Part shown: piece by piece, positions 24,719-32,871 of the stretch | Numbering within the stretch: position 1 is the stretch's first letter | How the letters are laid out: each line of letters opens with the position of its first letter | From: Nocardia brasiliensis NBRC 14402 | GTDB taxonomy: Bacteria; Actinomycetota; Actinomycetes; Mycobacteriales; Mycobacteriaceae | DNA: 64,000 nt | Direction: 5' to 3' | Assembly (NCBI RefSeq): GCF_000308475.2 | Contig: NZ_BAFT02000081.1 | Span: 51,368-115,367 of the forward strand | Notes under the pieces: generated by a model | What the model saw: the letters and a program-made list of their open reading frames with translations, nothing else | What the model was told of the DNA's origin: nothing | Databases searched by the model: none | Made by a program: the position numbers and the translations under genes

Positions 24719-25948
24719 ATGCCGGACACCACGGATCGGCTGGACTTCTTCGATCCAGCGCTGCTGGACGACCCGTACCCGCTCTACGCCGCCCTGCGCG
24801 CGGGGCCGCCCGTGCACTGGCTCGCCGACATCGGGTTCGCGCTGGTGAGCCGGTCCGATCTGGTGGTCGAGGCCGCCGCCCGGACCGCGGAGTTCTCCTC
24901 GCACCTGACCGCCGCCCTGGTGCGTGGGCCGGACGGTAACCCGGCGGTCTTCGATCTCGACGGCGGCGGTAACGCCGTGCACGTGCTCGCCACCGGTGAC
25001 GAGCCGGCGCATCGAAAGCACCGCAAACTGGTGCTGCCGACGTTGGTGGCGAAACGGATCCGTGCCCTGGAGCCCGCCGTCGCGGCCACCATGGCACGGT
25101 TGTGGGAGCGCGGGTTTCGCGACGGGCGGATCGAATGGGCCGGCGCGGTGGCCGATCGCCTGCCGATGACTCTGGTCGCGGCGCTGATCGGATTGCCGGA
25201 CAACGACATCGCGCAACTGGTCCGCTGGGGCTATGCCAGTACCGAACTGCTCGGCGGCCTGATGGCACCGGATCAGCTCGGCGCGACCGTGACCGCCTCC
25301 GTCGAACTCGCGGGCTACCTGCACGAGCAGTTCGTCCGCGCGCGGTCCGAGCCGGGCGACGACCTCCTCGGCGATCTGGTCCGCGCTTGCGCCGCAGGCG
25401 AATTGACCTCGTCGGTGGCGGTACTGATCCTGGTGCAACTGGTCGGTGCGGGCGGTGAATCCAGCGCCGGTCTGATCGGCAACGCGGCGCGGCTGCTGGC
25501 TACGAATCGTGCTCTCCAGCAGCAGGTTCGGGATGAGCCGCAGCTGCTGGAGCCGTTCCTGGAGGAGGCGCTGCGGCTGGAGTCCCCGTTCCGGGCGCAT
25601 CACCGGCACGTGGTCGCCGACACCACGCTGGGCGGGGCCGAGTTGCCCGCGGGCAGTCATGTGCTGCTGCTGTGGGGCGCCGCCAATCGTGATCCGGCGG
25701 TGTTCGACGCGCCGGACGAGGTCCGGCTGCACCGTGCCGCCCCGCGCAGTCACCTCGCGTTCGGCAAGGGCATGCACTTCTGTGTCGGCGCGGCGCTGGC
25801 CCGATTGGAGGCGCGGATCGCCCTCGGGACTTTGCTGGAGCGCACCGGCTCGTTCGAGCTGAGTCCGAACCACGATGCGGCGCAATGGTTTCCGAGCATC
25901 TTCGTGCGCCGGCAGCAGCGTCTCGAGCTGAGCTGCGCAGAGCTGTGA
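24719..25948 (+). CDS. Cytochrome P450 monooxygenase
   Basis: A 409-residue soluble bacterial P450. Diagnostic elements: I-helix oxygen-activation motif 'GAGGES' (about 243-248), K-helix ExxR in 'EEALR', and the heme-binding loop 'FGKGMHFCVG' with proximal ligand Cys355. The usual I-helix Thr is replaced by Ser ('GGESS'). Substrate unknown; no ferredoxin or reductase gene is adjacent. The start at 24719 follows GGAAGGGG; an in-frame codon at 24614 would lie in the regulatory region. Likely repressed by the divergent TetR. Confidence 0.92.
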   Translation: MPDTTDRLDFFDPALLDDPYPLYAALRAGPPVHWLADIGFALVSRSDLVVEAAARTAEFSSHLTAALVRGPDGNPAVFDLDGGGNAVHVLATGDEPAHRKHRKLVLPTLVAKRIRALEPAVAATMARLWERGFRDGRIEWAGAVADRLPMTLVAALIGLPDNDIAQLVRWGYASTELLGGLMAPDQLGATVTASVELAGYLHEQFVRARSEPGDDLLGDLVRACAAGELTSSVAVLILVQLVGAGGESSAGLIGNAARLLATNRALQQQVRDEPQLLEPFLEEALRLESPFRAHHRHVVADTTLGGAELPAGSHVLLLWGAANRDPAVFDAPDEVRLHRAAPRSHLAFGKGMHFCVGAALARLEARIALGTLLERTGSFELSPNHDAAQWFPSIFVRRQQRLELSCAEL

Positions 25949-25952
25949 ATGC

Positions 25953-26333
25953 TCAGTGCGGATGCTGGGCGGCGTAGCGCGCGCGTTCCTCGGCGCGGCG
26001 GCGGGCCCGTTCCGGGTTCTCCAGATCGGCCGGTAATCCGTGCTTGGCCAACCGGTGTGCGCGGTTCATCGGCATGAAGGCCACCGTGTAGAACAGGGCC
26101 AGCAGCAGCGCGAGCAACACCATCGATCCGCGCAGCCACAGTTCCCCGGGGAAGAGCAGGAAAACCGCGAACAGCGGGGTGAACGGGATCAGCCCACGCA
26201 CCAGATGCCGGGCGACCGCGTGCTTTCCGGTGAGGTCACGGCGCACCCAGTCGATCATCGAATCGGGCAGGCGGCGCCCTAAGGCATAGCCGAGCCATTG
26301 AATCGGGTTGGGCCGTCGCTGTTCTCGGGACAT
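25953..26333 (-). CDS. DUF5313-family membrane protein
   Basis: A 126-residue protein with the family start 'PNPIQWLGYALGRRLP', a basic middle segment 'WVRRDLTGKHAVARHLVRGLIPF', two hydrophobic helices (about 50-72 and 76-96) and a charged C-terminal helix. DUF5313 proteins are conserved in mycolata; their function is unknown. The start at 26333 has GGAG upstream, and the longer open frame to 26417 lacks any signal. It lies downstream of the MarR gene on the same strand. Confidence 0.75.
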   Translation of the reverse strand: MSREQRRPNPIQWLGYALGRRLPDSMIDWVRRDLTGKHAVARHLVRGLIPFTPLFAVFLLFPGELWLRGSMVLLALLLALFYTVAFMPMNRAHRLAKHGLPADLENPERARRRAEERARYAAQHPH

Positions 26334-26364
26334 GCGCGATCTCCTCGCAGGCGGTCGGGGCGAA

Positions 26365-26811
26365 CTAGGCGGGCACGGCGCGACGGGCCGCGGCGTTGAC
26401 GCGGTGGAGTACGTCACGGAGTTCCTCGAGGTCGGTCAGGGTCACGCCGAGTCGCTCGACGACGGCGGGCGGAATCCGCAGGGCCTGCTCGCGCAGGGCG
26501 ACCCCGGCCGGGGTGAGGTTCACGACCAGGTTGCGTTCGTCGCGGCTGTCCCGTTCCCGGCTGATCAGCCCGGCGCTCTCCAGCCGTTTGAGCAGGGGCG
26601 ACAGGGTCGGTGAATCCAACTGGATCGCCTCGGCGATCGCTTTGACCGACATCGGCGCCTCGCCCCACAGCGCGAGCATCACCAGATATTGCGGATGGGT
26701 GAGCCCGAGCGGTTCGAGCAGCGGCCGGTAGACGGCGAGCACCGCGCGATTGGCCACGGCCAGCGCGAAGCAGACCTGCCGATCGAGCTGCAGCGGATCT
26801 TCGATCTCCAT
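26365..26811 (-). CDS. MarR-family regulator of the OhrR type
   Basis: A 148-residue winged-helix repressor. The N-terminal 'DRQVCFALAVANRAV' places a lone Cys at position 14, the reactive Cys position of organic-peroxide sensors (OhrR), with Tyr residues downstream that usually trap the oxidised Cys. The recognition helix 'LDSPTLSPLLKRLESAGLISRERDSRDER' is typical. No ohr gene is adjacent, so the target may be the divergent DUF418 gene or a distant gene. GGAGGA lies directly before the ATG. Confidence 0.85.
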   Translation of the reverse strand: MEIEDPLQLDRQVCFALAVANRAVLAVYRPLLEPLGLTHPQYLVMLALWGEAPMSVKAIAEAIQLDSPTLSPLLKRLESAGLISRERDSRDERNLVVNLTPAGVALREQALRIPPAVVERLGVTLTDLEELRDVLHRVNAAARRAVPA

Positions 26812-26933
26812 CGGTCCTCCTCATGGGCTCGCTTCTAAGGTTAACGCACAAACAGTTAGTGCATGAAGTATGTGGGCGACATCTCGTCCGCAGATGCACG
26901 GTTCTCGCGGGCGCGGTGGTTAATTTGAGATGC

Positions 26934-27932
26934 ATGCACAACGACCCCGGCCGATTACGTATCCACGAACTCGATGCCGTGCGCGGATTCGCCCTGTGCG
27001 GGATCCTGGTCGTCAACATCTGGCAGCTCACCGACATGACCGCGGTGAAGGCGCCCGGCGAGATGGTGCCGTTGCGGCACGTCCTCTCGATCCTGTTCGA
27101 AGGACGGTTCTTTCCGATCTTCTCGTTCCTGTTCGGACTGAGCTTCGCGCTGTTCCTGGAGAGCGCCGCGGCGCGCACCGATCGTCCTCGGCTGGTGCTG
27201 ATCCGCCGCTTGCTCGCCCTCGGCGTGCTCGGGTTCGTCCACCACCAATTCCAACCCGGCGAGGCCCTGCTGCCTTACGCGATCGTCGGGCTGGTGATCC
27301 TGCTGCCCGCCGCGAGCCTGCCGGATTGGCTGGTGCTGCTGCTCGGACTGGTGGCGGTGGGTGTCGCGGTGGCGCTCGGCGGCGGGTTCGGCCTGGTGCC
27401 CGGCTTGTTCCTGCTCGGCCTCGCCACCGCTCGCTACGGCATCGCCGACACGCTCGACGAGCGCGGCGGGCAGCTCGCGGTGGCGTTCGCGCTTGCCTTG
27501 CCGGCTGCCGTGGCCACGGCAGTGTGGGAGTTCCGCATCCCGTATCTGGATCTGCTGGCCAGCAACATCCCGTCCGTCGCGGGCTTGTTCGGCGCGCTCG
27601 CGTATCTGACCGGGTTGCTGCTGGTGCTGCGCACCGAGATCGGCGAAGTTGTTTCGGAGGTGCTCGAACCCCTCGGCCGGATGGCGCTCACCAACTACGT
27701 GTCCGCGACGGCGCTGGTGCTGCTGATTGCGCCGCGCATCGGACTGGCCGGGTCGAACCGGTACGCCCTGCTGCTGGGTCTGGCGGTCGCGATCATCGCG
27801 GTCCAAGCGGTGTTCAGCTGGGGCTGGCTGAAACTGTTCCGCTACGGGCCGCTGGAATGGTTGTGGCGCTGCGTGACCTGGTGGGAGCTGGTGCCGGCAC
27901 GGCGGGTGCCCGAGCCGAGCCGGCGGTGGTGA
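26934..27932 (+). CDS. DUF418-family multi-pass membrane protein (YeiB-like)
   Basis: A 332-residue protein with about eight or nine membrane helices. The N-terminus 'RIHELDAVRGFALCGILVVNI' and the C-terminal 'LGRMALTNYVSATALV' with 'GPLEWLWRCVTW' are signatures of the DUF418/YeiB family, which is related to acyltransferase-3-like proteins. The function is unknown; some family members lie next to peroxide or lipid genes. The start at 26934 has only a weak GAGA upstream. Divergent from the OhrR-like MarR gene. Confidence 0.82.
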   Translation: MHNDPGRLRIHELDAVRGFALCGILVVNIWQLTDMTAVKAPGEMVPLRHVLSILFEGRFFPIFSFLFGLSFALFLESAAARTDRPRLVLIRRLLALGVLGFVHHQFQPGEALLPYAIVGLVILLPAASLPDWLVLLLGLVAVGVAVALGGGFGLVPGLFLLGLATARYGIADTLDERGGQLAVAFALALPAAVATAVWEFRIPYLDLLASNIPSVAGLFGALAYLTGLLLVLRTEIGEVVSEVLEPLGRMALTNYVSATALVLLIAPRIGLAGSNRYALLLGLAVAIIAVQAVFSWGWLKLFRYGPLEWLWRCVTWWELVPARRVPEPSRRW

Positions 27933-28031
27933 TCAGCAGTCGACGGACGAGTCGGTGCGCCGGCTGCGGGATCGCGGCGGTACGGCGCGCCGGAACGTCA
28001 ACCCGTTGGGCGCGCCGCAGACTGGACGGTC

Positions 28032-29609
28032 ATGGACCAGCTGGTGTTGATATTGGTCATCCTGTTCGCCGCGATTCTCGCCGAGCCGCTGGCCAACCGG
28101 ATCGGCGTCGCCTCGGCCGTGCTGATGACGGTGTTCGGCTGTGTGGTGGCGCTGTTGCCGTTCGCACCGCGGGTCAACGTTCCACCCGATCTGATCCTGC
28201 CGCTGGTGTTGCCGCCGCTGCTGTACGCGGCGGCGCGACGGACCTCGTGGCGGCAGTTCGCGGAGAACTGGGGACCGATCGCGTTGCGTGCGGTCGGCCT
28301 GGTGATCGCGACCGCGGCGGCGGTGGCCGCGGTCTTCCACGCGTGGTATCCGGGCCTGCCGATCGCGGCCGCCTTCGCATTGGGAGCGCTTGTCGCACCA
28401 CCCGATCCGGTCGCCGCGACCGCGCTCGCGGGTAGCCTCGGCCTGCCCCGGCGTCTGGTGGTGGTGCTCGGCGGCGAAGGACTCTTCAACGACGTCACCG
28501 CGATCGTGCTCTACGGTGTCGCGATCCAGGCGGTGGTCAGCGGGCACTTCTCCGCACCGCGGGCGGCGGCGGAATTCGTTGTCTCGGCGGTGGTCGCCGT
28601 TCTCGTCGGCCTGGTGCTCGGCGTCGCGGGCAGCAAGCTGACCGACTATCTCGGCGAGGCGACGTGGCGGGTGGCGCTGAGCCTGCTGTTGCCGTTCGCG
28701 GCCTACGGCCTCGCCGAACAGCTGCACGGTTCCGGCGTGCTCGCCGTGCTGGTCTGCGCCCTGTATCTGACCGACGCGGTCACCGAGTTCGGCGACCCGG
28801 ACTATCGCATGGTCGGCGACTCGTTCTGGGACATCGCCGAAATGCTGTTGAGCGGCTTCGCCTTCGGGCTCATCGGCCTGGAACTCGGCGCGGTGCTGGA
28901 GGCTACCGGTGACGACTGGCCGCGGTTGCTCGGCGGCGCGGCCGCCGTGGTCGCGGTCGTCGTCGGACTGCGACTGGTCTGGCTCTTGACCACGTGGGCC
29001 ATCGGTCGCACCTGGTGGCGCAAGACCGACGCCGACGAGCCCTACACCTGGCGCGAGACGATCGTGACCTGGTGGGCCGGTATGCGCGGGGTGGCGACCG
29101 TGGCACTGGCGCTGGCGATTCCGATCGTCACCGACGACGGCGCCGACTTCCCCGGCCGGACCGAGATACTGTTCACCGCGTTCATGGTCGTCCTGTTCAC
29201 CCTGCTGCTCCAGGGACCGACCCTGCCGTTGGTGGTCCGCCTGACCGGGGTGCACGCCGACACCAAGCGGGAACGCGAACTCGAACGCCAGCTCTGGGAG
29301 CGAGTCGTCAAAGCTCAACTGTCCCGCTTGAAAGAGATTGCCGCAGAACAGCATCTACCCGACGAGTATTACGAGCGATTCCGCGACAGCCTGCGTCAGC
29401 GGATGGCGCGCGCCGACCCGCAGGCCGCGGATGCCGATGCCAAAGCCGAAGCTGAGCGAAACATTAAGGTGGCCAAGAAGTTACGAGCTATCCGCGACGA
29501 TGTCGTGGAGGCGGGCCGCCGCGAGGCGCTCGCCGCGCGCCGGGAGCCCGGAATGCCGCCGGATCTGGTCGACCGGGTGACCAGGCGTCTCGATCTCGGT
29601 GGGCGTTGA
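28032..29609 (+). CDS. Na+/H+ antiporter, CPA1/NhaP type
   Basis: A 525-residue transporter with about twelve helices and a cytoplasmic C-terminal tail of about 120 residues. The ion site is visible in 'APPDPVAATALAG' and 'EGLFNDVTAIVLYG', and a third conserved stretch is 'WWAGMRGVATVALALAIP'. It exchanges Na+ (or K+) for H+, supporting pH and salt homeostasis. The charged tail ('KRERELERQLWERVVKAQLSRLKEIAAEQ') probably forms a regulatory coiled coil. A long open frame on the opposite strand is a codon-bias shadow. Confidence 0.9.
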   Translation: MDQLVLILVILFAAILAEPLANRIGVASAVLMTVFGCVVALLPFAPRVNVPPDLILPLVLPPLLYAAARRTSWRQFAENWGPIALRAVGLVIATAAAVAAVFHAWYPGLPIAAAFALGALVAPPDPVAATALAGSLGLPRRLVVVLGGEGLFNDVTAIVLYGVAIQAVVSGHFSAPRAAAEFVVSAVVAVLVGLVLGVAGSKLTDYLGEATWRVALSLLLPFAAYGLAEQLHGSGVLAVLVCALYLTDAVTEFGDPDYRMVGDSFWDIAEMLLSGFAFGLIGLELGAVLEATGDDWPRLLGGAAAVVAVVVGLRLVWLLTTWAIGRTWWRKTDADEPYTWRETIVTWWAGMRGVATVALALAIPIVTDDGADFPGRTEILFTAFMVVLFTLLLQGPTLPLVVRLTGVHADTKRERELERQLWERVVKAQLSRLKEIAAEQHLPDEYYERFRDSLRQRMARADPQAADADAKAEAERNIKVAKKLRAIRDDVVEAGRREALAARREPGMPPDLVDRVTRRLDLGGR

Positions 29610-29659
29610 ACGAAGAATCTCACTTGCGCCCGCACCGACAGGCGGGCGCCGAGATCGAA

Positions 29660-29851
29660 TCAGCTTGCCGCGACGCCGGTCTGGCGGATCGCGTCGAGTA
29701 CTTCACCGTAGGTGAGGGAGGAGTTCACCAGGGCGGTCTCCGACGGAACATCGATATCGACGGAGTCGACACCGTTGACGCCGCGCAGCTGGGATTCGAT
29801 GGCCGAAGCGGACTCGCGTGTAACGTTGTGCAGGGTGATCGTGTAGGTCAT
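29660..29851 (-). CDS. Heavy-metal-associated (HMA) fold protein lacking the CxxC motif
   Basis: A 63-residue protein with the ferredoxin-like HMA pattern: 'TYTITLHNVTRESASAIESQLRGVNGVDSVDIDVPSETALVNSS' with a C-terminal helix 'YGEVLDAIRQTGV'. At the position of the metal-binding Cys-x-x-Cys loop it has 'NVTRESAS', so it cannot bind Cu+ in the usual way. GGAGGAC precedes the ATG. It may have a structural or protein-binding role. No P-type ATPase is nearby. Confidence 0.72.
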   Translation of the reverse strand: MTYTITLHNVTRESASAIESQLRGVNGVDSVDIDVPSETALVNSSLTYGEVLDAIRQTGVAAS

Positions 29852-29915
29852 GTCCTCCGAATAGACCGAATCGAGGCGTGCAAACGCCGTCGAGCAGTCG
29901 AGTTCGATTTCCTAC

Positions 29916-29940
29916 GTTTGGTTGTCGCAACCCAGGGAAT
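29916..29940 (+). promoter_or_regulatory. Candidate stress sigma (SigB/SigF-type) promoter of the CsbD cassette
   Basis: GTTTG at 29916-29920 and GGGAAT at 29935-29940, with 15 bases between GTTT and GGGAAT, resemble the GTTT-N15/16-GGGTAT promoters of actinobacterial general-stress sigma factors. It lies 39 bases before a gene set ending in CsbD, a family that is sigma-B controlled in Bacillus. The match at -10 is one base off consensus. Confidence 0.45.
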
Positions 29941-29978
29941 AGCCGGGTTGTCAAACAACTCGACGCAACAGGATTGTC

Positions 29979-30455
29979 ATGATCATCATCATAGGGCTCG
30001 TCGTCCTGATTGCCGCGGTGGCTGTCGGCGTCGCCGGTGTGGTGGCGAACAGCGGCGAAGGTCATTTACTGCCAGATGATTTCGCGGTTTTCGACTTCCA
30101 CTTCCACGGCTCCAGCGGTTTGCTGTTCGGCTACGGCATCGTTCTCGGCGCTATCGGGACGATCGGACTAGCCCTGGTACTGACGGGTGCTTGGCGGGTT
30201 TCCCGCCGGAGCATGGTGGCGCGGCGCGAGCTGAAGCAGTCTCGTCGTGAAATTGCGGCGGTGCGGCGCGATCTCGGCAACACCACACCTCCGGCTCGTA
30301 AGGAGCCCCTCGTGCGTCCGTCCACCGAACCCGCGATGCAATCGCCTCGCGAGTCGGTCTGGGGCCGGTTCACTCGTCGACCTGCCACAGCTCCGTCCGG
30401 TGACGCAGTACATGCCGGCAGCGCGCCCCGCGCGCAGGCGCCGACGTCGAAATAA
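29979..30455 (+). CDS. Small membrane protein, first gene of the stress cassette
   Basis: A 158-residue protein with two predicted membrane helices (about 2-24 and 48-72), joined by a short loop with 'FDFHFHGSSG', then a basic cytoplasmic segment ('RRELKQSRREIAAVRRDL') and a Pro/Ala-rich tail. I do not recognise a named family. CAGGA is present upstream of the ATG. It precedes two short genes in the same direction with gaps of 24 and 9 bases, so it is probably co-transcribed with them. Confidence 0.7.
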   Translation: MIIIIGLVVLIAAVAVGVAGVVANSGEGHLLPDDFAVFDFHFHGSSGLLFGYGIVLGAIGTIGLALVLTGAWRVSRRSMVARRELKQSRREIAAVRRDLGNTTPPARKEPLVRPSTEPAMQSPRESVWGRFTRRPATAPSGDAVHAGSAPRAQAPTSK

Positions 30456-30479
30456 TCATAGAGAAAAGGAAATACGACA

Positions 30480-30635
30480 ATGATTATTCTCGGACTCATC
30501 CTCCTCATCGCCGGGTGGCTGCTCGGAATCGGATTGCTCACGACCGCAGGAATCATCATCCTCATCGTCGGCCTGGTGCTGATGGTCGCGGGTTCGGTCG
30601 GCCGCCCCGTCGGTGGTCGTCGCTGGTATTACTAG
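30480..30635 (+). CDS. DUF6131-like short hydrophobic membrane protein
   Basis: A 51-residue gene too short for usual gene calling. The protein is nearly all hydrophobic, with the start 'MIILGLILLIAGWLLGIG', a second glycine-rich helix and a basic-aromatic end 'GRRWYY'. This matches the DUF6131 small membrane protein pattern common in actinobacteria next to CsbD and other stress genes. AAAGGA lies upstream. The stop is 9 bases before the CsbD start. Confidence 0.75.
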   Translation: MIILGLILLIAGWLLGIGLLTTAGIIILIVGLVLMVAGSVGRPVGGRRWYY

Positions 30636-30644
30636 GGACCGACC

Positions 30645-30818
30645 ATGAAGTTCGAAGACAGGATTGCGCACCAGGTGCAGGCCGCCCGGGGCAACGTCAA
30701 GAAGATCGTCGGCCGGGCCACGGGAAACCGGCGCCTGGAAGGCGAAGGTCGTCGAGAACAGGCCCGTGGCAACCTGAAACGGGCCGCGGACAAATTCCGG
30801 AGCGCGTTCAAGCGCTGA
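30645..30818 (+). CDS. CsbD-family stress-response protein
   Basis: A 57-residue basic, helical protein. The motif 'QAARGNVKKIVGRATGNRRLEGEGRREQARGNLKRAADK' contains the two short repeats 'G-x-x-K' and 'GNxxLEGEGR..Q..GN' that define CsbD. CsbD proteins are abundant under general stress; their biochemical role is unknown. It closes the cassette and is followed by a strong terminator. Confidence 0.88.
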   Translation: MKFEDRIAHQVQAARGNVKKIVGRATGNRRLEGEGRREQARGNLKRAADKFRSAFKR

Positions 30819-30827
30819 CCTGATCAC

Positions 30828-30875
30828 CGGCGAAGGCCGAGGGGTGCACCGTACCCCTCGGCCTTCGCCGTCTTT
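30828..30875 (+). terminator. Intrinsic terminator after csbD (bidirectional)
   Basis: A perfect 17-bp stem (30828-30844 with 30854-30870) with a 9-base loop, followed by TCTTTC. It lies between csbD and the convergent TetR gene, so it can serve both. Confidence 0.85.
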
Positions 30876-30880
30876 CGCTA

Positions 30881-31507
30881 TCAAGACTTCTTGTCGGTGG
30901 CGCTCGCTCCGGTGAACGCGGTGATCAGTGTGTGCACCAGCTTGTCGAGGTAGTCGTCACCGGTTGGGTTGCCGCCCACCAGCTTTCGCCAGAAGAGCGG
31001 AGCGATGCACAGGTCCAGGGCGAGTTCCAGATCCAGATCCGCCGGTAGTTCGCCGCGATCGATGGCGCGGTGCAGCAACTCGGCGACCTTCGCCCGGCGA
31101 CTGTGGCCGACCGACTGCAAACTTTCGGCGATGGTGGGCGTGCGAACGCCCTCGGCGAGCAGGTCGGGAATGATCCGTGCCGCCAGCGGATGACTGAATC
31201 CGCTTGCCGTAGTGGCGAGGAACGCGCGTAGATCGCCGCGCAGCGATCCGGTGTCGGGGACATCGGCCGCGGCCACCGCGACCCGTTCGACGAGCGCGAG
31301 CACCATTTGCTCTTTGGTCGGCCACCGCCGGTACAGCGTCGGTTTGCTGACGCCCGCGCGCCGCGCGACGCCCTCCATCGTCAGCTTCCCGTACCCGAGC
31401 TCGGCCAGCTCGGTGAACGCCGCCTGGGTGATCGCGGCGGTGACCTGTGGCTGCATCACCGCGGCGCCGGCCGGGGCGCGCTTGCGGTCGGTCGTCGGCT
31501 CCGTCAT
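30881..31507 (-). CDS. TetR-family regulator (divergent to esterase-like hydrolase)
   Basis: A 208-residue repressor with a helix-turn-helix 'LTMEGVARRAGVSKPTLYRRWPTKEQMVLALVER' (about 42-75) and a TetR_C-like helical domain. The start at 31507 has only weak ribosome-binding potential; an antisense extension to 31816 was rejected. It is divergent from an alpha/beta hydrolase, with a long perfect inverted repeat in the 109-bp gap. Confidence 0.87.
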   Translation of the reverse strand: MTEPTTDRKRAPAGAAVMQPQVTAAITQAAFTELAELGYGKLTMEGVARRAGVSKPTLYRRWPTKEQMVLALVERVAVAAADVPDTGSLRGDLRAFLATTASGFSHPLAARIIPDLLAEGVRTPTIAESLQSVGHSRRAKVAELLHRAIDRGELPADLDLELALDLCIAPLFWRKLVGGNPTGDDYLDKLVHTLITAFTGASATDKKS

Positions 31508-31530
31508 CGGCTCAGCATAGCAACGACGAC

Positions 31531-31590
31531 ACGGTTGCGTTTCGTCGTAGATCGCCGTACCGTGGCAATCGCACGACGAAACGCAACCGT
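31531..31590. promoter_or_regulatory. Two inverted 18-bp operator copies between TetR and hydrolase genes
   Basis: ACGGTTGCGTTTCGTCGT (31531-31548) and its exact reverse complement (31573-31590) are separated by 24 bases. Centre-to-centre spacing is 42 bp, four helical turns, which suits two dimers on the same DNA face. One copy lies near each gene, so the TetR protein probably represses both directions. Confidence 0.7.
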
Positions 31591-31616
31591 ATCGACGCAA
31601 ATGCCGAGGTAGAGCC

Positions 31617-32819
31617 ATGAAATTCCTGTTCGACGACGAATCGTTCGACTTCGAGACACTGCGCTCGGCGGGTTTCGCCCGCCACGACGGCGCCGAGCTC
31701 GGCGAGGTGCTGGCGACCGCGCGCCGGATCGACGACGGCGACGAGGCGGCCTGGCTGCGCGAGTGGCGGGCCACCGCCGAGCGGGTGCACGCGATCGGCT
31801 CGGACTGCCTGGCCAAGGGGCATCGGGTGAGCGCGCGCGAGGCCCTGCTGCGGGCCTCGAACTACTACCGCACCGCCGAGTTCTACCTGCGGGACAACCC
31901 GGCCGGTGACGCGGTGGCGCAGGAACTTTCCCGTCGCTCGCGCGAAACCTTCGCGCAGGCAGCCGAATTGTTCGAGACGCCGGTGCGGCGGGTCGTGATT
32001 CCGTTCCAGGACACCGAACTTCCCGGTTACCTCTATCTGGCCGATGATTCCGCCGAGCCGCGGCCGACGGTGATCTTCAACAGCGGCTTCGACTCCACGC
32101 TGGAGGAATCCTGGTTCGTGCTCGCCGCCGCGGCGGTGGCGCGCGGCTACCACGTGCTCGCCTTCGACGGCCCCGGGCAGGGGCAGGTGATTCGCGAACA
32201 GGGCCTGCCGTTCCGGCACGACTGGGAGGCGGTGATCACGCCGGTGGTGGACTTCGCGCGGACGGTCCCGGCAATCGACCCGGATCGAATCGCGTTGTAC
32301 GGCTACAGCTTGGGCGGATACCTGGTCGCGCGCGCCGCGGCGTTCGAACATCGTCTCGCGGCGCTCGTGCTCAATGACGGACTCTTCGACTACCACGGGT
32401 CGAACGTGCGCATGATGCCACCGTTCCTGACCGAGTGGATCGAATCGAATCAGGACGCCGAGGCGCTCGCGGTCGCCGGGCTGATGATGGCCTACGACAC
32501 CACCGTGCGCTGGGCGCTGCGCAACGGCATCTGGACCTTCGGCGCGGAGTCGGCGGCCGAGTACATCCGCAAGACCAAGCCGTACACGCTGGCCGGGATC
32601 GCGCACCGCATCGAATGTCCCACACTGGTGCTCGACGCCGAGAACGATCTGTTCTTCCGTGGCGAGCCGCAGCGTGTCTACAAGGCGCTCGCCTGCCCGA
32701 AGGAACTGATCGTCGGCACCGAGGCCGAGGGTGCGGGCGCGCACTGCCACATGGGCGCGATGACGCTCACCAATCAGCGCATCTTCGACTGGCTCGACAC
32801 CACGCTCGCCGCGTACTGA
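31617..32819 (+). CDS. FrsA/DUF1100-like alpha/beta hydrolase (esterase or C-C hydrolase)
   Basis: A 400-residue hydrolase with a helical N-terminal domain (about 1-120) and an alpha/beta core. The nucleophile is Ser in 'YGYSLGGYLVA', the acid probably Asp in 'LVLDAENDLFF', and the base His in 'GAGAHCHMG'. The architecture resembles 2,6-dihydropseudooxynicotine hydrolase and related C-C bond hydrolases. The substrate is unknown. GAGGT precedes the ATG. Probably controlled by the divergent TetR. Confidence 0.83.
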   Translation: MKFLFDDESFDFETLRSAGFARHDGAELGEVLATARRIDDGDEAAWLREWRATAERVHAIGSDCLAKGHRVSAREALLRASNYYRTAEFYLRDNPAGDAVAQELSRRSRETFAQAAELFETPVRRVVIPFQDTELPGYLYLADDSAEPRPTVIFNSGFDSTLEESWFVLAAAAVARGYHVLAFDGPGQGQVIREQGLPFRHDWEAVITPVVDFARTVPAIDPDRIALYGYSLGGYLVARAAAFEHRLAALVLNDGLFDYHGSNVRMMPPFLTEWIESNQDAEALAVAGLMMAYDTTVRWALRNGIWTFGAESAAEYIRKTKPYTLAGIAHRIECPTLVLDAENDLFFRGEPQRVYKALACPKELIVGTEAEGAGAHCHMGAMTLTNQRIFDWLDTTLAAY

Positions 32820-32871
32820 CGGCTCGCGTCCCTGCCGCCTCGCGCCGAAACAGCCGGCGCGACAGCGGGAA

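Noticed and set aside
27933..29354. 473-codon minus-strand ORF opposite the NhaP gene
   Set aside because: Gln/His/Asp-rich shadow without ribosome binding site; the plus-strand antiporter is unambiguous.
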